Assembly (NCBI RefSeq): GCF_029688925.1
Contig: NZ_JARUKY010000024.1
Coordinates: 1-64,000, forward strand
Reading direction: 5' to 3'
Source: Evansella sp. AB-P1
GTDB lineage: Bacteria > Bacillota > Bacilli > Bacillales > Salisediminibacteriaceae
Length of the DNA: 64,000 bases
How positions within the stretch are numbered: position 1 is the stretch's first letter; every line of letters starts with the position of its first letter. The notes below the pieces were generated by a model. It made no database searches, was not told the DNA's origin, and was given only the letters and a program-made list of their open reading frames with translations. Of the stretch, positions 25,401 through 34,063 are shown piece by piece. The translations under genes and the position numbers were made by a program.

Positions 25401-26145
25401 ATTAGAAGTTGTGGAACAAAGACTTCAATGGTCATATTCCTTTAAAAATTCAGCCTCCCACCGATCAAAACAGACTGTAACTGAGCTAAAAAGAGAAATG
25501 ATGGATGAATATAGTGAGAAACCTTTTGTAGGTAAATTTAATTCTAGATATGCAAATCGGCCCAAATTCTTACAAAAGAAATCATTAAGTGCTGCAGAAA
25601 GAGGGACAGTAATTCACGGTGTTATGCAACATATCCCTTTAAAGGGGCAGATTACGAAGGAAATAATAGAAGAACAGATTTTTCTTATGGTAGAAAAGGA
25701 ATTACTTCTAAAGGAAGAAGCAGAAGCAGTTGATACAGATGAAATAGAACAATTTTTAAAGACAACAATTGGAAAGCGTTTATTATCTTCTAAGTGGATA
25801 GAACGAGAGATTCCATTTAGTTTAGGGATTCCTGCTGTTAAAGCTTTTCAAACATGGAGCAACTCTGCTGAGAAAGAAACGGTTTTAATTCAAGGTATCA
25901 TCGACTGTGTTTTTGAAGACGAAGATGGTCATATCATAATACTAGATTATAAAACTGATACGATAGCCGGAGTGTTTCCTGAGGGGATAAAGGAAGCAGA
26001 AGAGACATTAAAAAAACGATATAAAGTGCAAATTTCACTGTATATTGAAGCCATAGAAAAAAGTTGGAATCGAACGATAGATGAAGCATATTTATTCTTT
26101 TTTGATGGAGCACATGTTTTAACAATGAAGAACGAAAGAAGGTGA
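22408..26145 (+). CDS. addA: AddA, UvrD-type helicase and nuclease subunit
   Basis: 1245-residue 3'-5' helicase/nuclease working with AddB to resect broken ends for RecA loading. Visible motifs in order: Walker A AAAGSGKT (residues about 33-40), TFTNAAAAEMR, LLVDEYQDTN (Walker B), VGDVKQSIYRFR, MTIHKSKGLEFPVVFV, YVALTRAKE, and the C-terminal RecB nuclease signature IIILDYKTDT. AAGGAGGGG precedes the ATG, within the end of addB. The gene is followed directly by sbcD, whose ribosome binding site overlaps the addA stop. Confidence 0.97.
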   Translation: MKVNPKPEDVSWTDDQWKAIDASGNNILVAAAAGSGKTAVLVERIIRKVVNIDNPVDVDRLLIATFTNAAAAEMRNRIGEALEKELKKNPTSLHLRRQLSLLNRANISTLHSFCMKIVRQYYYEIDVDPNFRIVDDIEGELIVEEILDELFEEEYGKENNEEFFDVVDRFSGDRSDDALRLLIRKLYTFSRSHPDPMKWLDDMVKTYELNEVQQLDDLPWTEELLQDVKQQLSGALSWVKKGLELTKEPAGPAKYNENLEEDIVYIKNLLQTNSWEDLYFAFQQAGFGRLKTLSKKEIVDEKLKERAKNFRDQAKKQVETLKKDLFLKHPPTMLEELKRMAPSIKTIVYLIKEFSQRFQEIKGEKGVVDFNDLEHFALAILGQKGSNGQWLPTRAAMEFQNHFVELLVDEYQDTNFVQETILSLLSNGNNRFMVGDVKQSIYRFRLAEPSLFLNKYKHYQKAGDGDGWRIDLAKNFRSRTEVLDATNFLFRQVMDEEVGEITYDLDAELRLGNKDYPEQDGLETEVGIINKGTPLTVQEPGDEQVVLDEDLETSQMETRYIIKKIKSLIQAKYPVYDKTLKTTRPISYRDIVILMRSMPWAGTIMDECKKEGIPIYADLSTGYFEAVEVRVMMSLLKVIDNPFQDIPLASVLRSPIYQFNEQQLAHVRIMGRDCSYYEALKITANESPEEEMKEKAAFFLKKLEEWRSKGRSGSLAELIWNLYSDTGYFDYVGGMPGGKQRQANLRALYDRARAYETTSFRGLFRFLRFIERMQERGDDLGTARALGEQEDVVRIMTIHKSKGLEFPVVFVAGANKKFNMQDLNGSYLLHKDLGFGAKYIDPTLRVAYPSIPQLAIKKRMRLEALAEEMRVLYVALTRAKEKLFIIGTVNDAEKSIEKWQESLNEAHWLLPAVERQKSNSYLDWIGPAVLRHGTVQKNLLKMESIVEGTISADPSKWNVSIIEQEELQIAREEEKLSAEEKVESLLTNYEPVPFQSHLLEVVEQRLQWSYSFKNSASHRSKQTVTELKREMMDEYSEKPFVGKFNSRYANRPKFLQKKSLSAAERGTVIHGVMQHIPLKGQITKEIIEEQIFLMVEKELLLKEEAEAVDTDEIEQFLKTTIGKRLLSSKWIEREIPFSLGIPAVKAFQTWSNSAEKETVLIQGIIDCVFEDEDGHIIILDYKTDTIAGVFPEGIKEAEETLKKRYKVQISLYIEAIEKSWNRTIDEAYLFFFDGAHVLTMKNERR

Positions 26146-26150
26146 ACGAG

Positions 26151-27317
26151 ATGCGTTTACTCCATACAGCCGATTGGCATATCGGTAGAACAATAGAAGG
26201 AAGAGATAGATTAGCAGAACACGAACAATTTTTTGACGAATTATATGAAATTGTAGAAGATCAGAAAATTGACGCTATTTTAATGGCTGGTGATGTGTTT
26301 GATTCCGTAAATCCTCCAGCAAAAGGGGAAGAGCTATTTTATGAAAGTATGGCAAAGTTAAGTGATAATGGGACGAGACCTATTATTATAATTGCTGGAA
26401 ATCATGACCACCCAGATCGTTTATCAGCTACAAGATCCTTAATAAATAAACAAGGAATAAACATTTTAGGATATCCAACAATTGAAAAATTGAAGATTCA
26501 CGTTCCAAGAAGAAAGGAAGTATTAAATATTGCAGCACTCCCTTATCCTTCTGAGTCAAGACTGAAGGAGAGTTTTGTAGAAATTGGAGATGAAGAATCT
26601 CTTCGTGATGCCTATGATGTACGGATTAAAGATATATTTTCAGAGCTAACGAAAGAACTTCCAAAGAATGAAGTTAGTGTCGCCATGAGTCATTTATTTG
26701 TAGCAGGGGGGAATAGTACAGAATCAGAAAGACCTATAGAAGTAGGCGGAGCATATACCATTCGTGCTACCACCCTTCCTGATAATGTTCAATATACTGC
26801 TCTAGGGCATCTTCATCGTCCACAAGATATTAAACGATCACCAAGGCGTGCAAGATATTCAGGATCTCCCTTAGCATTTAGTTTTTCTGAAGCAGGTTAT
26901 GCTAAATCAGTGACAATTGTTGATGTAGAACCTATGAAAGAGCCTATAATAGAAGAAGTTTATTTGCTTTCTGGTAAACCTCTTGTCCGTTGGAATGCGA
27001 CAGAAGGTTTACCTCAAGTGTTCCAATGGATGGATGAAAAAAGAGATAGTAATGCGTGGATTGAATTAGACGTTTATATGGAGCATACTCCTACCATTGA
27101 GCAAATACATCAAATGAAAAAGGCGTATCCCGGATTGTTAACTATTCGTCCTATTTTTAAAGAGGAGATTCAACAAATTGATGGTTATCGTAAAAAGCAG
27201 CTTCCTATAGATGAACTTTTTGTAAGGTTCTATGAACGACAAACTGGTGGAGCTACTCCTGAAGCTGACCTAGTATCTCTTTTCTTAGAGCTCGTAAATG
27301 AGGAGGTAGTAGAATGA
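26151..27317 (+). CDS. sbcD: SbcD, Mre11-type nuclease subunit
   Basis: Metal-dependent exo/endonuclease of the SbcCD (Mre11-Rad50) complex that opens hairpins and removes protein-blocked ends. Conserved phosphoesterase motifs: LLHTADWHIGR at the N-terminus, MAGDVFDS, IIAGNHDHPDR, and ALGHLHRPQ. ATG 26151 is chosen since AAAGGTGA lies before it and the motif starts right after; a GTG nine bases upstream is in frame but lies in the ribosome binding site. About 388 residues, as usual. Overlaps sbcC by four bases. Confidence 0.95.
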   Translation: MRLLHTADWHIGRTIEGRDRLAEHEQFFDELYEIVEDQKIDAILMAGDVFDSVNPPAKGEELFYESMAKLSDNGTRPIIIIAGNHDHPDRLSATRSLINKQGINILGYPTIEKLKIHVPRRKEVLNIAALPYPSESRLKESFVEIGDEESLRDAYDVRIKDIFSELTKELPKNEVSVAMSHLFVAGGNSTESERPIEVGGAYTIRATTLPDNVQYTALGHLHRPQDIKRSPRRARYSGSPLAFSFSEAGYAKSVTIVDVEPMKEPIIEEVYLLSGKPLVRWNATEGLPQVFQWMDEKRDSNAWIELDVYMEHTPTIEQIHQMKKAYPGLLTIRPIFKEEIQQIDGYRKKQLPIDELFVRFYERQTGGATPEADLVSLFLELVNEEVVE

Positions 27318-30300
27318 AGCCTATAAAATTGTGTGTAAAAGGGCTACACAGCTTTCGAGAAAAGCAAGAAGTTAATTTCGAGGTTCTTTGTGAAGGTGGT
27401 GTATTTGGAATATTTGGACCAACAGGTAGTGGGAAATCCTCTTTGCTTGATGCTATGACATTAGCTTTATATGGAAAAGTAGAAAGAGCCACAAACAATA
27501 CACAAGGAATATTAAATCATGCTGAAGATGAATTATTTGTTTCTTTTACTTTTCAATTAGGTCAAGGTGAACGAACGAAACGGTATGAAGTGGAAAGAAG
27601 CTTTAAGAGAAGTGGGGAGATATCTATTCGTTCCGCAACATGTCGATTTCTTGAGGTAACAGGAACCCCTGTTGTCCTAGCTGATAAAGCTGGGGATGTT
27701 AATAAAGGGATAGAAGACTTGCTCGGCTTATCTATTGATGACTTTACTAGGGCTGTTGTTCTTCCTCAAGGGAAGTTCTCTGAGTTTTTATCACTTAAAG
27801 GGAACGATCGGAGACAAATGCTACAACGATTATTTCATTTAGAAAAATATGGAGATGAACTTCAGTGGAAACTGAAAAACCGTCTTACAAAGACAAAGCA
27901 TGAAAAAGAGCTAGTAGAAAAAGAGCAACTAGGGTTAGGTAATGCTTCAAAAGAAGCCCTTGAAGAGGCAAAAGAATCATTAAAGATAATAAAAAAGGAA
28001 ATGGTGTTTAGGAAATCTAAGCTAAAAAAACTAGAGGAACAGGAAGCATTTGAAAAGGAGATTGTCCACTGGCAAGAGCAAAAAGTAACGGTAGAACAAC
28101 AGTTAGAGCAGCTTACTTCTCAGGAAGAGAAAATGTCTGATGATATGCAAAGACTTATAAATGGAAGAGAAGCAGTTGTACTATTACCTTACATTAAGGA
28201 ATGGGAATCGAGTATAGAGGAAAGAGATAAATTTCAACAACGAGTTGAAGAGATTGGTAAAAAAGTTGAAGAAGTAAGACATAAAACAGTAGTGGCAGAA
28301 GAAGAATTTAACGAATTAAAAGACGAAAAGGAAAAGAATGAAACAAGATTACGGATTAGAATTGAACAGTTACAGCAAATAAAAAAAGAGCAGGAATTAT
28401 TACAAGAAGAGAAGGACCAATTGAAAGCATTAGATAAACAGTTGGTAGAGATAACAGAAAAAATAAAGAAGCTAGAAGAGGATAAAAACAAAGCGGATAA
28501 CGATAGAATGCGATATGAAGAAAAGCAAAACGAGCTCAAAGTGGAGCTTCAGAAAGTATACACATCGTCTGAATATAAAAAACAGATCTATCAAGCGATT
28601 GAAAAAAAGCAAATGATCAATCAAATTAAAATGCAGCTAGAGGAAAAGGCACAAGAACATGAAGTTATAGTTCAAAAGAAGGACAAGATTGAAAAGAACT
28701 ACAATGAGCAACACGATGTATTAAATCTAAAACATCAGGTTTTAAAAGATCGTTTCTCTCAGATATATCATTGGTACGAAAGAATTTCCAATGAGGAACG
28801 GAAGCTGAGCTCCCTATCCCTACAATTAAGACATTACAAAGAGGATTTGGAAAAAAGTGAACAACTGGAGTTATCGAAAAAATTACGTGCTAAATTAATT
28901 GATGGACAAGCATGTCCGGTTTGTGGATCCACAGAACATCCTATTGAAGCTGATGAAGTTGGTCATACACATCATGAAATAGAGGAAGTAAATGTTTCAT
29001 GGATTGATGAAATACTTGAAGAAATCAATGCAGAGGAACGGAATATCGATAAGAAAAAGTGGCAGCTAGATGAGTATTCCACGAAACTCAAAAGATTTAT
29101 TGATGAGAATGTAGAAATTAGTGCTACTGTAGACGAAGAAGTTATGAATGCTACACAAATGGAAAAATGGAAAGGGGATAAATTGGAAGCCATAGAGGAA
29201 TGGAGAAACCAGAAGAACAAATTAAAAAAAGAAACGGAAGCAATTGATCAACTTTTCCTTAAGGTGAATGAAGACTTAAATGTATATGAAGAACTAAAAT
29301 TAGAGTTTAATGATCTTTCCACGAACGTAAAAACAGTATACGAACGACTGGAAGAAACCAAGGAACTTACACAACAATTAAAGGCAAAAGTTAATCATAT
29401 GATAGAAGAATGGAGAGGACTCTTTCCTCAATTAAACTATGAACACATAAGTGAAGAATTTAAAGAGTTACAGCATAAGGAAGAACAAACAGAACAATTA
29501 AGGCTTAGAATTGAAAAAAGTGTTCCTCATATTGAAGAGAAACAGAAGAAAGTGGAGAAGCATTTAAAGTCTATACACGAACTTTCCATAAAAGAATCTG
29601 CATTGAAAACAGAAGCTAATCAGCGTAAGATAGGGATTTCCAAAAAGGAAAAGGAAATACTTGAATCAATCGAGGGAAATAACGTAGACATACTTATTAA
29701 CAACTATTCAGTTGAATTAGATTCCTTACTAAAGGAGTGTAAAAATGCTGAAAACGCATATAAACATTGCAAGGAATTGGAAAAGAAAGTAGAGTATGAA
29801 ATCACTACTAGTAATGAAGCATTACGTCATGCAACTCAACGCCTTGAAAGAGCAGAGCTAAACTGGAATAAGCAACTTCAGGAGACTTCCTTTAAAACAA
29901 GTGATGAAGTTAAGCGAAACAGTTTATCAGCTGATAAAATCAAAGAATTAGAAGATACAATCAATCTGTTTAATGATAAGAAGAAACAGCTTCAAACAAA
30001 AATGGAAGATTGCATACGTCAATTAGGAGACAATAAAATTACTTCTGAAAAATATAAAGAAACGTTGCAATTTGTTGAAGATACAAAAGGAGAAATAGAA
30101 CAACTAGGTTCGAAGTATGGTGCTACTGAATCAGCCTTAATGGAAATGGAAAAACGTGTTAATCGATTCGAACAGCTGCAGCAAAAATTAAAAGTAGTAG
30201 AAAAGGAACATAGTCAGCTATCGAAACTAGATCAGGTATTTCGTGGGAAAGCATTTGTAGAATATGTAGCAGAGGAACAGCTTGTACAGGTTAGTAGATT

Positions 30301-30718
30301 AGCATCACAAAGACTACATGCTCTTACACGTGGACGCTATGCTCTTGAAGTCGATTCAAATGGTGGCTTTGTCATCCGCGATGATAGTAATGGTGGTGTA
30401 AAACGTCCAGTTTCCACCTTGTCAGGCGGTGAAACCTTTTTAACCTCCCTTGCATTAGCCCTAGCATTATCTGCATCTATTCAATTAAAGGGTGAATATC
30501 CACTTCAATTCTTCTTCTTAGATGAAGGCTTTGGAACGTTAGATCAAGATCTTTTAGAGACGGTTATACATGCATTAGAAAAGTTACACTCAACTCACTT
30601 ATCTGTAGGAGTTATTAGTCACGTTCCTGAATTAAGAGAACGATTACCTAGAAAATTAATTGTAACTCCTTCTGAAGCAGGTGGAATTGGTAGTAGGGTG
30701 AGGATAGAAAACTTGTAG
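27314..30718 (+). CDS. sbcC: SbcC, Rad50-type ATPase subunit
   Basis: 1134-residue SMC-like ATPase. Walker A GPTGSGKSS near residue 35, two very long coiled coils, the zinc hook CPVCGSTEHP at about residues 533-542 in the middle, the signature LSGGETFLTSLALALALS near residue 1040 and Walker B FFLDEGFGTLD after it. Coupled to sbcD by an ATGA overlap. The order addB-addA-sbcD-sbcC is the usual Bacillaceae repair cluster. The product is cytoplasmic and acts with SbcD on DNA ends. Confidence 0.96.
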   Translation: MKPIKLCVKGLHSFREKQEVNFEVLCEGGVFGIFGPTGSGKSSLLDAMTLALYGKVERATNNTQGILNHAEDELFVSFTFQLGQGERTKRYEVERSFKRSGEISIRSATCRFLEVTGTPVVLADKAGDVNKGIEDLLGLSIDDFTRAVVLPQGKFSEFLSLKGNDRRQMLQRLFHLEKYGDELQWKLKNRLTKTKHEKELVEKEQLGLGNASKEALEEAKESLKIIKKEMVFRKSKLKKLEEQEAFEKEIVHWQEQKVTVEQQLEQLTSQEEKMSDDMQRLINGREAVVLLPYIKEWESSIEERDKFQQRVEEIGKKVEEVRHKTVVAEEEFNELKDEKEKNETRLRIRIEQLQQIKKEQELLQEEKDQLKALDKQLVEITEKIKKLEEDKNKADNDRMRYEEKQNELKVELQKVYTSSEYKKQIYQAIEKKQMINQIKMQLEEKAQEHEVIVQKKDKIEKNYNEQHDVLNLKHQVLKDRFSQIYHWYERISNEERKLSSLSLQLRHYKEDLEKSEQLELSKKLRAKLIDGQACPVCGSTEHPIEADEVGHTHHEIEEVNVSWIDEILEEINAEERNIDKKKWQLDEYSTKLKRFIDENVEISATVDEEVMNATQMEKWKGDKLEAIEEWRNQKNKLKKETEAIDQLFLKVNEDLNVYEELKLEFNDLSTNVKTVYERLEETKELTQQLKAKVNHMIEEWRGLFPQLNYEHISEEFKELQHKEEQTEQLRLRIEKSVPHIEEKQKKVEKHLKSIHELSIKESALKTEANQRKIGISKKEKEILESIEGNNVDILINNYSVELDSLLKECKNAENAYKHCKELEKKVEYEITTSNEALRHATQRLERAELNWNKQLQETSFKTSDEVKRNSLSADKIKELEDTINLFNDKKKQLQTKMEDCIRQLGDNKITSEKYKETLQFVEDTKGEIEQLGSKYGATESALMEMEKRVNRFEQLQQKLKVVEKEHSQLSKLDQVFRGKAFVEYVAEEQLVQVSRLASQRLHALTRGRYALEVDSNGGFVIRDDSNGGVKRPVSTLSGGETFLTSLALALALSASIQLKGEYPLQFFFLDEGFGTLDQDLLETVIHALEKLHSTHLSVGVISHVPELRERLPRKLIVTPSEAGGIGSRVRIENL

Positions 30719-30868
30719 GATTAGCAAATATTTCTATTGTTCATAAAGTTGTAACATTTAGATAGATTCTTTTTTGAAATTGGGTGAACCCCATACACAT
30801 TAACAATAAAAACCTTTATAATCAATGTGGTAATAGTGTTAATGATGTTGGTGAGGGGGAGAATTCAA

Positions 30869-31207
30869 GTGATTTATCATGTGGTGCGTAGAAATGATTG
30901 GGAGAAATGGCAGCAGGATGATGTTTATTGGCCAGAGTCAGTAGATAAAGAAGGATTTATCCATTGTTCAACGAAAGAGCAAATGATATCTATTGGTAAT
31001 GATCTATTTCCAGAGGAAAAGGAGCTCCTGCTATTAAAGATTAATTCTAAAGAAGTAGAGAGTTTAGTTGTTCTTGAAGACTTATCAGAATCAGGAATCA
31101 TGTTTCCTCATATTTATGGCCACCTTAATCTGGATGCAATTAAATCGGTTAAGGAAATCCGTCGTAATGAGGATGGGGTATTTAACTTCATCGATCACCT
31201 TGAATAA
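30869..31207 (+). CDS. DUF952 family protein
   Basis: 112 residues beginning with VIYHVVRRNDWEKWQ, followed by GFIHCSTKEQM and FPHIYGHLNLDAI, all hallmarks of DUF952 (glutathione-S-transferase-like small domain of unknown role). GTG 30869 is chosen because GAGGGGGAG lies ten bases before it and the family begins at this residue. An earlier frame extension from 30827 has no support. It is 150 bases after sbcC and may have its own promoter. Confidence 0.8.
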   Translation: MIYHVVRRNDWEKWQQDDVYWPESVDKEGFIHCSTKEQMISIGNDLFPEEKELLLLKINSKEVESLVVLEDLSESGIMFPHIYGHLNLDAIKSVKEIRRNEDGVFNFIDHLE

Positions 31208-31307
31208 TTAAAGGGAAAATTATTTAAGGTAATTACATGTATTTGTAAAATAATAAAATTATTTATAGAAGTGAATGGATTTCATAAATGAAATATTGTT
31301 GAAAAAG

Positions 31308-31532
31308 ACGAACATTATTTTCGATTGCAGAGGAAGACGTCGACTCTAGCGACGAGCATTTACTTCACGAATAAGCTTCGAGTAGTCTCGACGCATATAA
31401 CAAAAGAGCAATACAGAGACAGGACCCGCGAGATTACGCCGTTGTCCACAGGACATGGGCTGCCCTTAAGCGTAATTGATACGTCTGAAGCGGAGATTGA
31501 ATTAAATATAAGCTTTCTGTATAAATGTTCGT
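31308..31532. repeat. Intergenic repeat, copy A, with terminal inverted repeats
   Basis: A 225-base unit bounded by ACGAACATT and its inverse (AATGTTCGT). It shares long stretches with copy C (38146-38388): start GACGAACATTATTTTCGATT, GCGACTCTAG-GACGAGCATTT, AATAAGCTTCGAGT, GTCTCGACGCAT. Similarity continues about 35 bases outside both ends. Its middle (ACAGGACATGGGCTGCCCTT) matches the unit at 56.8 kb. GC-richer than its surroundings. The short frame across it (31325-31534) is not a gene. Confidence 0.7.
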
Positions 31533-31576
31533 GATTTACAATGAAATAAAGAATGATGAAATTGACTCAAGTGTAA

Positions 31577-31613
31577 CCAAAAGATCCTCTTAACTTTAAA
31601 GAGGATCTTTTGG
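31577..31613. terminator. Perfect-stem terminator of the ABC-F gene
   Basis: CCAAAAGATCCTCTT and AAGAGGATCTTTTGG form a 15-bp perfect stem with a seven-base loop. On the minus strand it follows the ABC-F gene. Confidence 0.85.
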
Positions 31614-31621
31614 TCTGTTTT

Positions 31622-33220
31622 CTACTTTATTTTAGTTTTCATTTCTATATATTCATCATAGGATATTTCCTTATCAAATAATCCATTATCTTGCAATTCG
31701 ATCACTCTATTAGCTATAGATTGATTAAATTGATGATCGTGAGATGTAAAAATCATGGCACCTTTAAAATTAATAAGTCCATTATTTAATGCAGTGATGG
31801 ATTCTAAATCTAAATGGTTTGTAGGGTCATCAAGCATAAGGACATTTGCGCCACTAAGCATCATTTTAGACAGCATACAGCGAACTTTCTCTCCTCCAGA
31901 TAATACACTAGCTTTCTTTTTGGCTTCCTCACCAGAGAATAGCATCCTACCTAAGAATCCTCGTAAAAAAGTTTCCGTTTGATCTTCTGGTGAATATTGA
32001 CGTAACCAATCAACAAGGTTTAAATCACAGCCTTCAAAGTATTTCGCATTATCTTTTGGAAAATAAGATTGGGATGTTGTAATCCCCCATTTATACGTAC
32101 CACTGTCCGGCTCCATTTCACCAGATAGAATTTTTAAAAGTGTTGTTTTTGCAATTTCTTTACTTCCTACAAGAGCAACTTTATCATCTTTATTTAATAC
32201 AAAACTTACGTTATCCAATATTTTTACACCATCGATTGATTTCGTTAACCCTTCTACTTGTAGAACATCATTACCTATTTCGCGATTTGGCTTAAAGGCA
32301 ACATATGGGTACTTACGGGAGGATGGTTTAATATCGTCTAATTCGATTTTATCTAACAGCTTTTTACGTGAAGTTGCTTGCTTTGATTTAGATGCGTTTG
32401 CACTAAAACGTGCAACGAAAGCTTGTAGTTCTTTAATTTTTTCTTCCTTCTTTTTGTTTTGCTCTTGTGCCATTCGTTGAGCAAGTTGGCTAGATTCATA
32501 CCAAAAGTCATAGTTACCTACATATACTTGAATTTTTCCAAAGTCTAGGTCTGCAATATGAGTACACACTTTGTTAAGGAAATGTCGATCATGTGATACG
32601 ACGATTACTGTATTTTCAAATTGGATTAGAAATTCTTCTAACCATTGGATAGCTTCAATATCTAAGTGGTTTGTTGGCTCATCTAGTAATAAAACGTCAG
32701 GATTACCAAAAAGAGTTTGAGCAAGCAAAACTTTAACCTTTTCATTTCCAGAAAGATCTGCCATTTTTTTCTGATGAAGATCTTCGTTAATTCCTAAGCC
32801 CTTTAAGAGAATGGCTGCATCAGATTCAGCTTCATAGCCGTTCATTTCTGCAAATTCTCCCTCTAGCTCAGCTGCTTTCATCCCATCTTCATCAGAGAAA
32901 TCGGCTTTCATATAAATTGCATCTTTCTCTTTCATTACTTCGTACAATCTTTTATGTCCCATCATTACTACTTCAAGGGCAACATGCTCTTCATATTCGA
33001 AGTGGTTTTGTTTAAGCACAGCCATTCGGTGACCAGAAGGCATGCTTACATCACCAGTTTGTGAATCTATATCACCAGATAGTATTTTAATAAATGTAGA
33101 TTTACCAGCTCCATTTGCACCAATTAAGCCATAACAATTTCCAGGTGTGAATTTAATATTAACATCTTCAAACAGCTTACGATCTCCAAACCGTAAACTT
33201 ACATTTGTTACTGTAATCAT
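31622..33220 (-). CDS. ykpA: ABC-F family ATPase, YkpA type
   Basis: 532-residue soluble protein with two ABC domains and no membrane segments. First Walker A GANGAGKST near residue 35, signature LSGNEKVKVLLAQ, Walker B VLLLDEPTNHLD; the second half has VGSKEIAKTT (a degenerate Walker A: Lys-Glu-Ile-Ala in place of the Gly-rich loop), LSGGEKVRCMLSK and MLDDPTNHLD. The linker contains ANASKSKQATSRKK. The sequence follows the B. subtilis YkpA/YbiT group closely. ABC-F proteins bind ribosomes; the exact role of this group is unclear. The second Walker B has DD instead of DE. Confidence 0.88.
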   Translation of the reverse strand: MITVTNVSLRFGDRKLFEDVNIKFTPGNCYGLIGANGAGKSTFIKILSGDIDSQTGDVSMPSGHRMAVLKQNHFEYEEHVALEVVMMGHKRLYEVMKEKDAIYMKADFSDEDGMKAAELEGEFAEMNGYEAESDAAILLKGLGINEDLHQKKMADLSGNEKVKVLLAQTLFGNPDVLLLDEPTNHLDIEAIQWLEEFLIQFENTVIVVSHDRHFLNKVCTHIADLDFGKIQVYVGNYDFWYESSQLAQRMAQEQNKKKEEKIKELQAFVARFSANASKSKQATSRKKLLDKIELDDIKPSSRKYPYVAFKPNREIGNDVLQVEGLTKSIDGVKILDNVSFVLNKDDKVALVGSKEIAKTTLLKILSGEMEPDSGTYKWGITTSQSYFPKDNAKYFEGCDLNLVDWLRQYSPEDQTETFLRGFLGRMLFSGEEAKKKASVLSGGEKVRCMLSKMMLSGANVLMLDDPTNHLDLESITALNNGLINFKGAMIFTSHDHQFNQSIANRVIELQDNGLFDKEISYDEYIEMKTKIK

Positions 33221-33371
33221 TGTTCATAATCATCCTCTACTAATTTAAAGTCTTAAAAATTATAACATGTTCAAAGCAATATGACGAGGTGCAGAAAAAA
33301 TCATCACGTGCCCAACGTAAAATCATATACATATATAGAATAGTTAGGAAGGTAAGGAGGGTTAATAAAAC

Positions 33372-33845
33372 GTGTATTCATCTCATTATTATGCTAGTTC
33401 AGGAGAGAATCGGGAGTTGTTAAGTCATTTAATTACAGTAATAAATGAGGAATATACTTCTATATATTTATATAAACAAATGGAAAAAAATGCTCCAACG
33501 ATTAAACAGAAGGAAGTTATTAAAGAAATTAGGCAAGATGAAATACGACATTTTAATCAATTTTCAGAGCTCTATTATTCTATAAAAGGGGAAAAATATG
33601 AACCAGAGCTTTTACGAAAATGTCCTTCAAATTATCTTGAATCATTAAGAGACGCCTTTATTGATGAACAAAGTGCAACGGATTTTTACTTAGCATTATC
33701 AGATCAATCTTTTCATCCACAAATTAATCAAATGTTTCAAAGAGCTTCAGCAGATGAACAAAATCACGCTATCTGGTTATTATATTTTCAATTAACAAGC
33801 TCAGTAAGGAATAATATTGTTTTTAATGATTATTGGCATATATAA
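33372..33845 (+). CDS. Ferritin-like domain protein
   Basis: 157 residues from GTG 33372, ten bases after AAGGAGGG. The four-helix ferritin/rubrerythrin-like pattern is visible: INEEYTSIYLYKQMEK, EIRQDEIRHFNQF, IDEQSATDFYLAL and ADEQNHAIWLLYF, with Glu and His residues spaced for a di-iron site. It lacks a rubredoxin-like Cys domain. Small ferritin-like proteins of this kind occur in spore-forming Bacillaceae; the function (oxidative stress or spore-associated) is not established. Single gene, terminator downstream at 33938. Confidence 0.75.
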   Translation: MYSSHYYASSGENRELLSHLITVINEEYTSIYLYKQMEKNAPTIKQKEVIKEIRQDEIRHFNQFSELYYSIKGEKYEPELLRKCPSNYLESLRDAFIDEQSATDFYLALSDQSFHPQINQMFQRASADEQNHAIWLLYFQLTSSVRNNIVFNDYWHI

Positions 33846-33937
33846 AGGCCAAGGGGATTTTAGAAAAAGGCTCTGTTAAATTATGTAGTTGATTTTCTAC
33901 TAAGACAACACTATCCTTTAATACAGCCTAGAAAAAA

Positions 33938-33997
33938 GAAGAGGCTGTCCTAACCGTTCATTGTAAATGACTTGTGAATAGGACAGCTACTCTTTAG
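33938..33997. terminator. Terminator hairpin between convergent genes
   Basis: AAGAGGCTGTCCT and AGGACAGCTACTCTT pair with one bulge around a long loop and are followed by TAG. It lies between the ferritin-like gene and pepF, which converge. Confidence 0.7.
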
Positions 33998-34063
33998 TGT
34001 CTAATAAAATACATTTTTTAGAGCTTCAAGTTATTTTAGTGAGTATTTCTACTTTCATGTTCA

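Noticed and set aside
18912-30718. Several 60-100-codon open frames antisense to addB, addA, sbcD and sbcC
   Set aside because: They mirror the codon pattern of the long sense genes and lack ribosome binding sites.
31325-31534. 69-codon open frame in the gap after the DUF952 gene
   Set aside because: It lies inside a repeat unit that also occurs at 38.3 kb, where the frame is not kept; no ribosome binding site.
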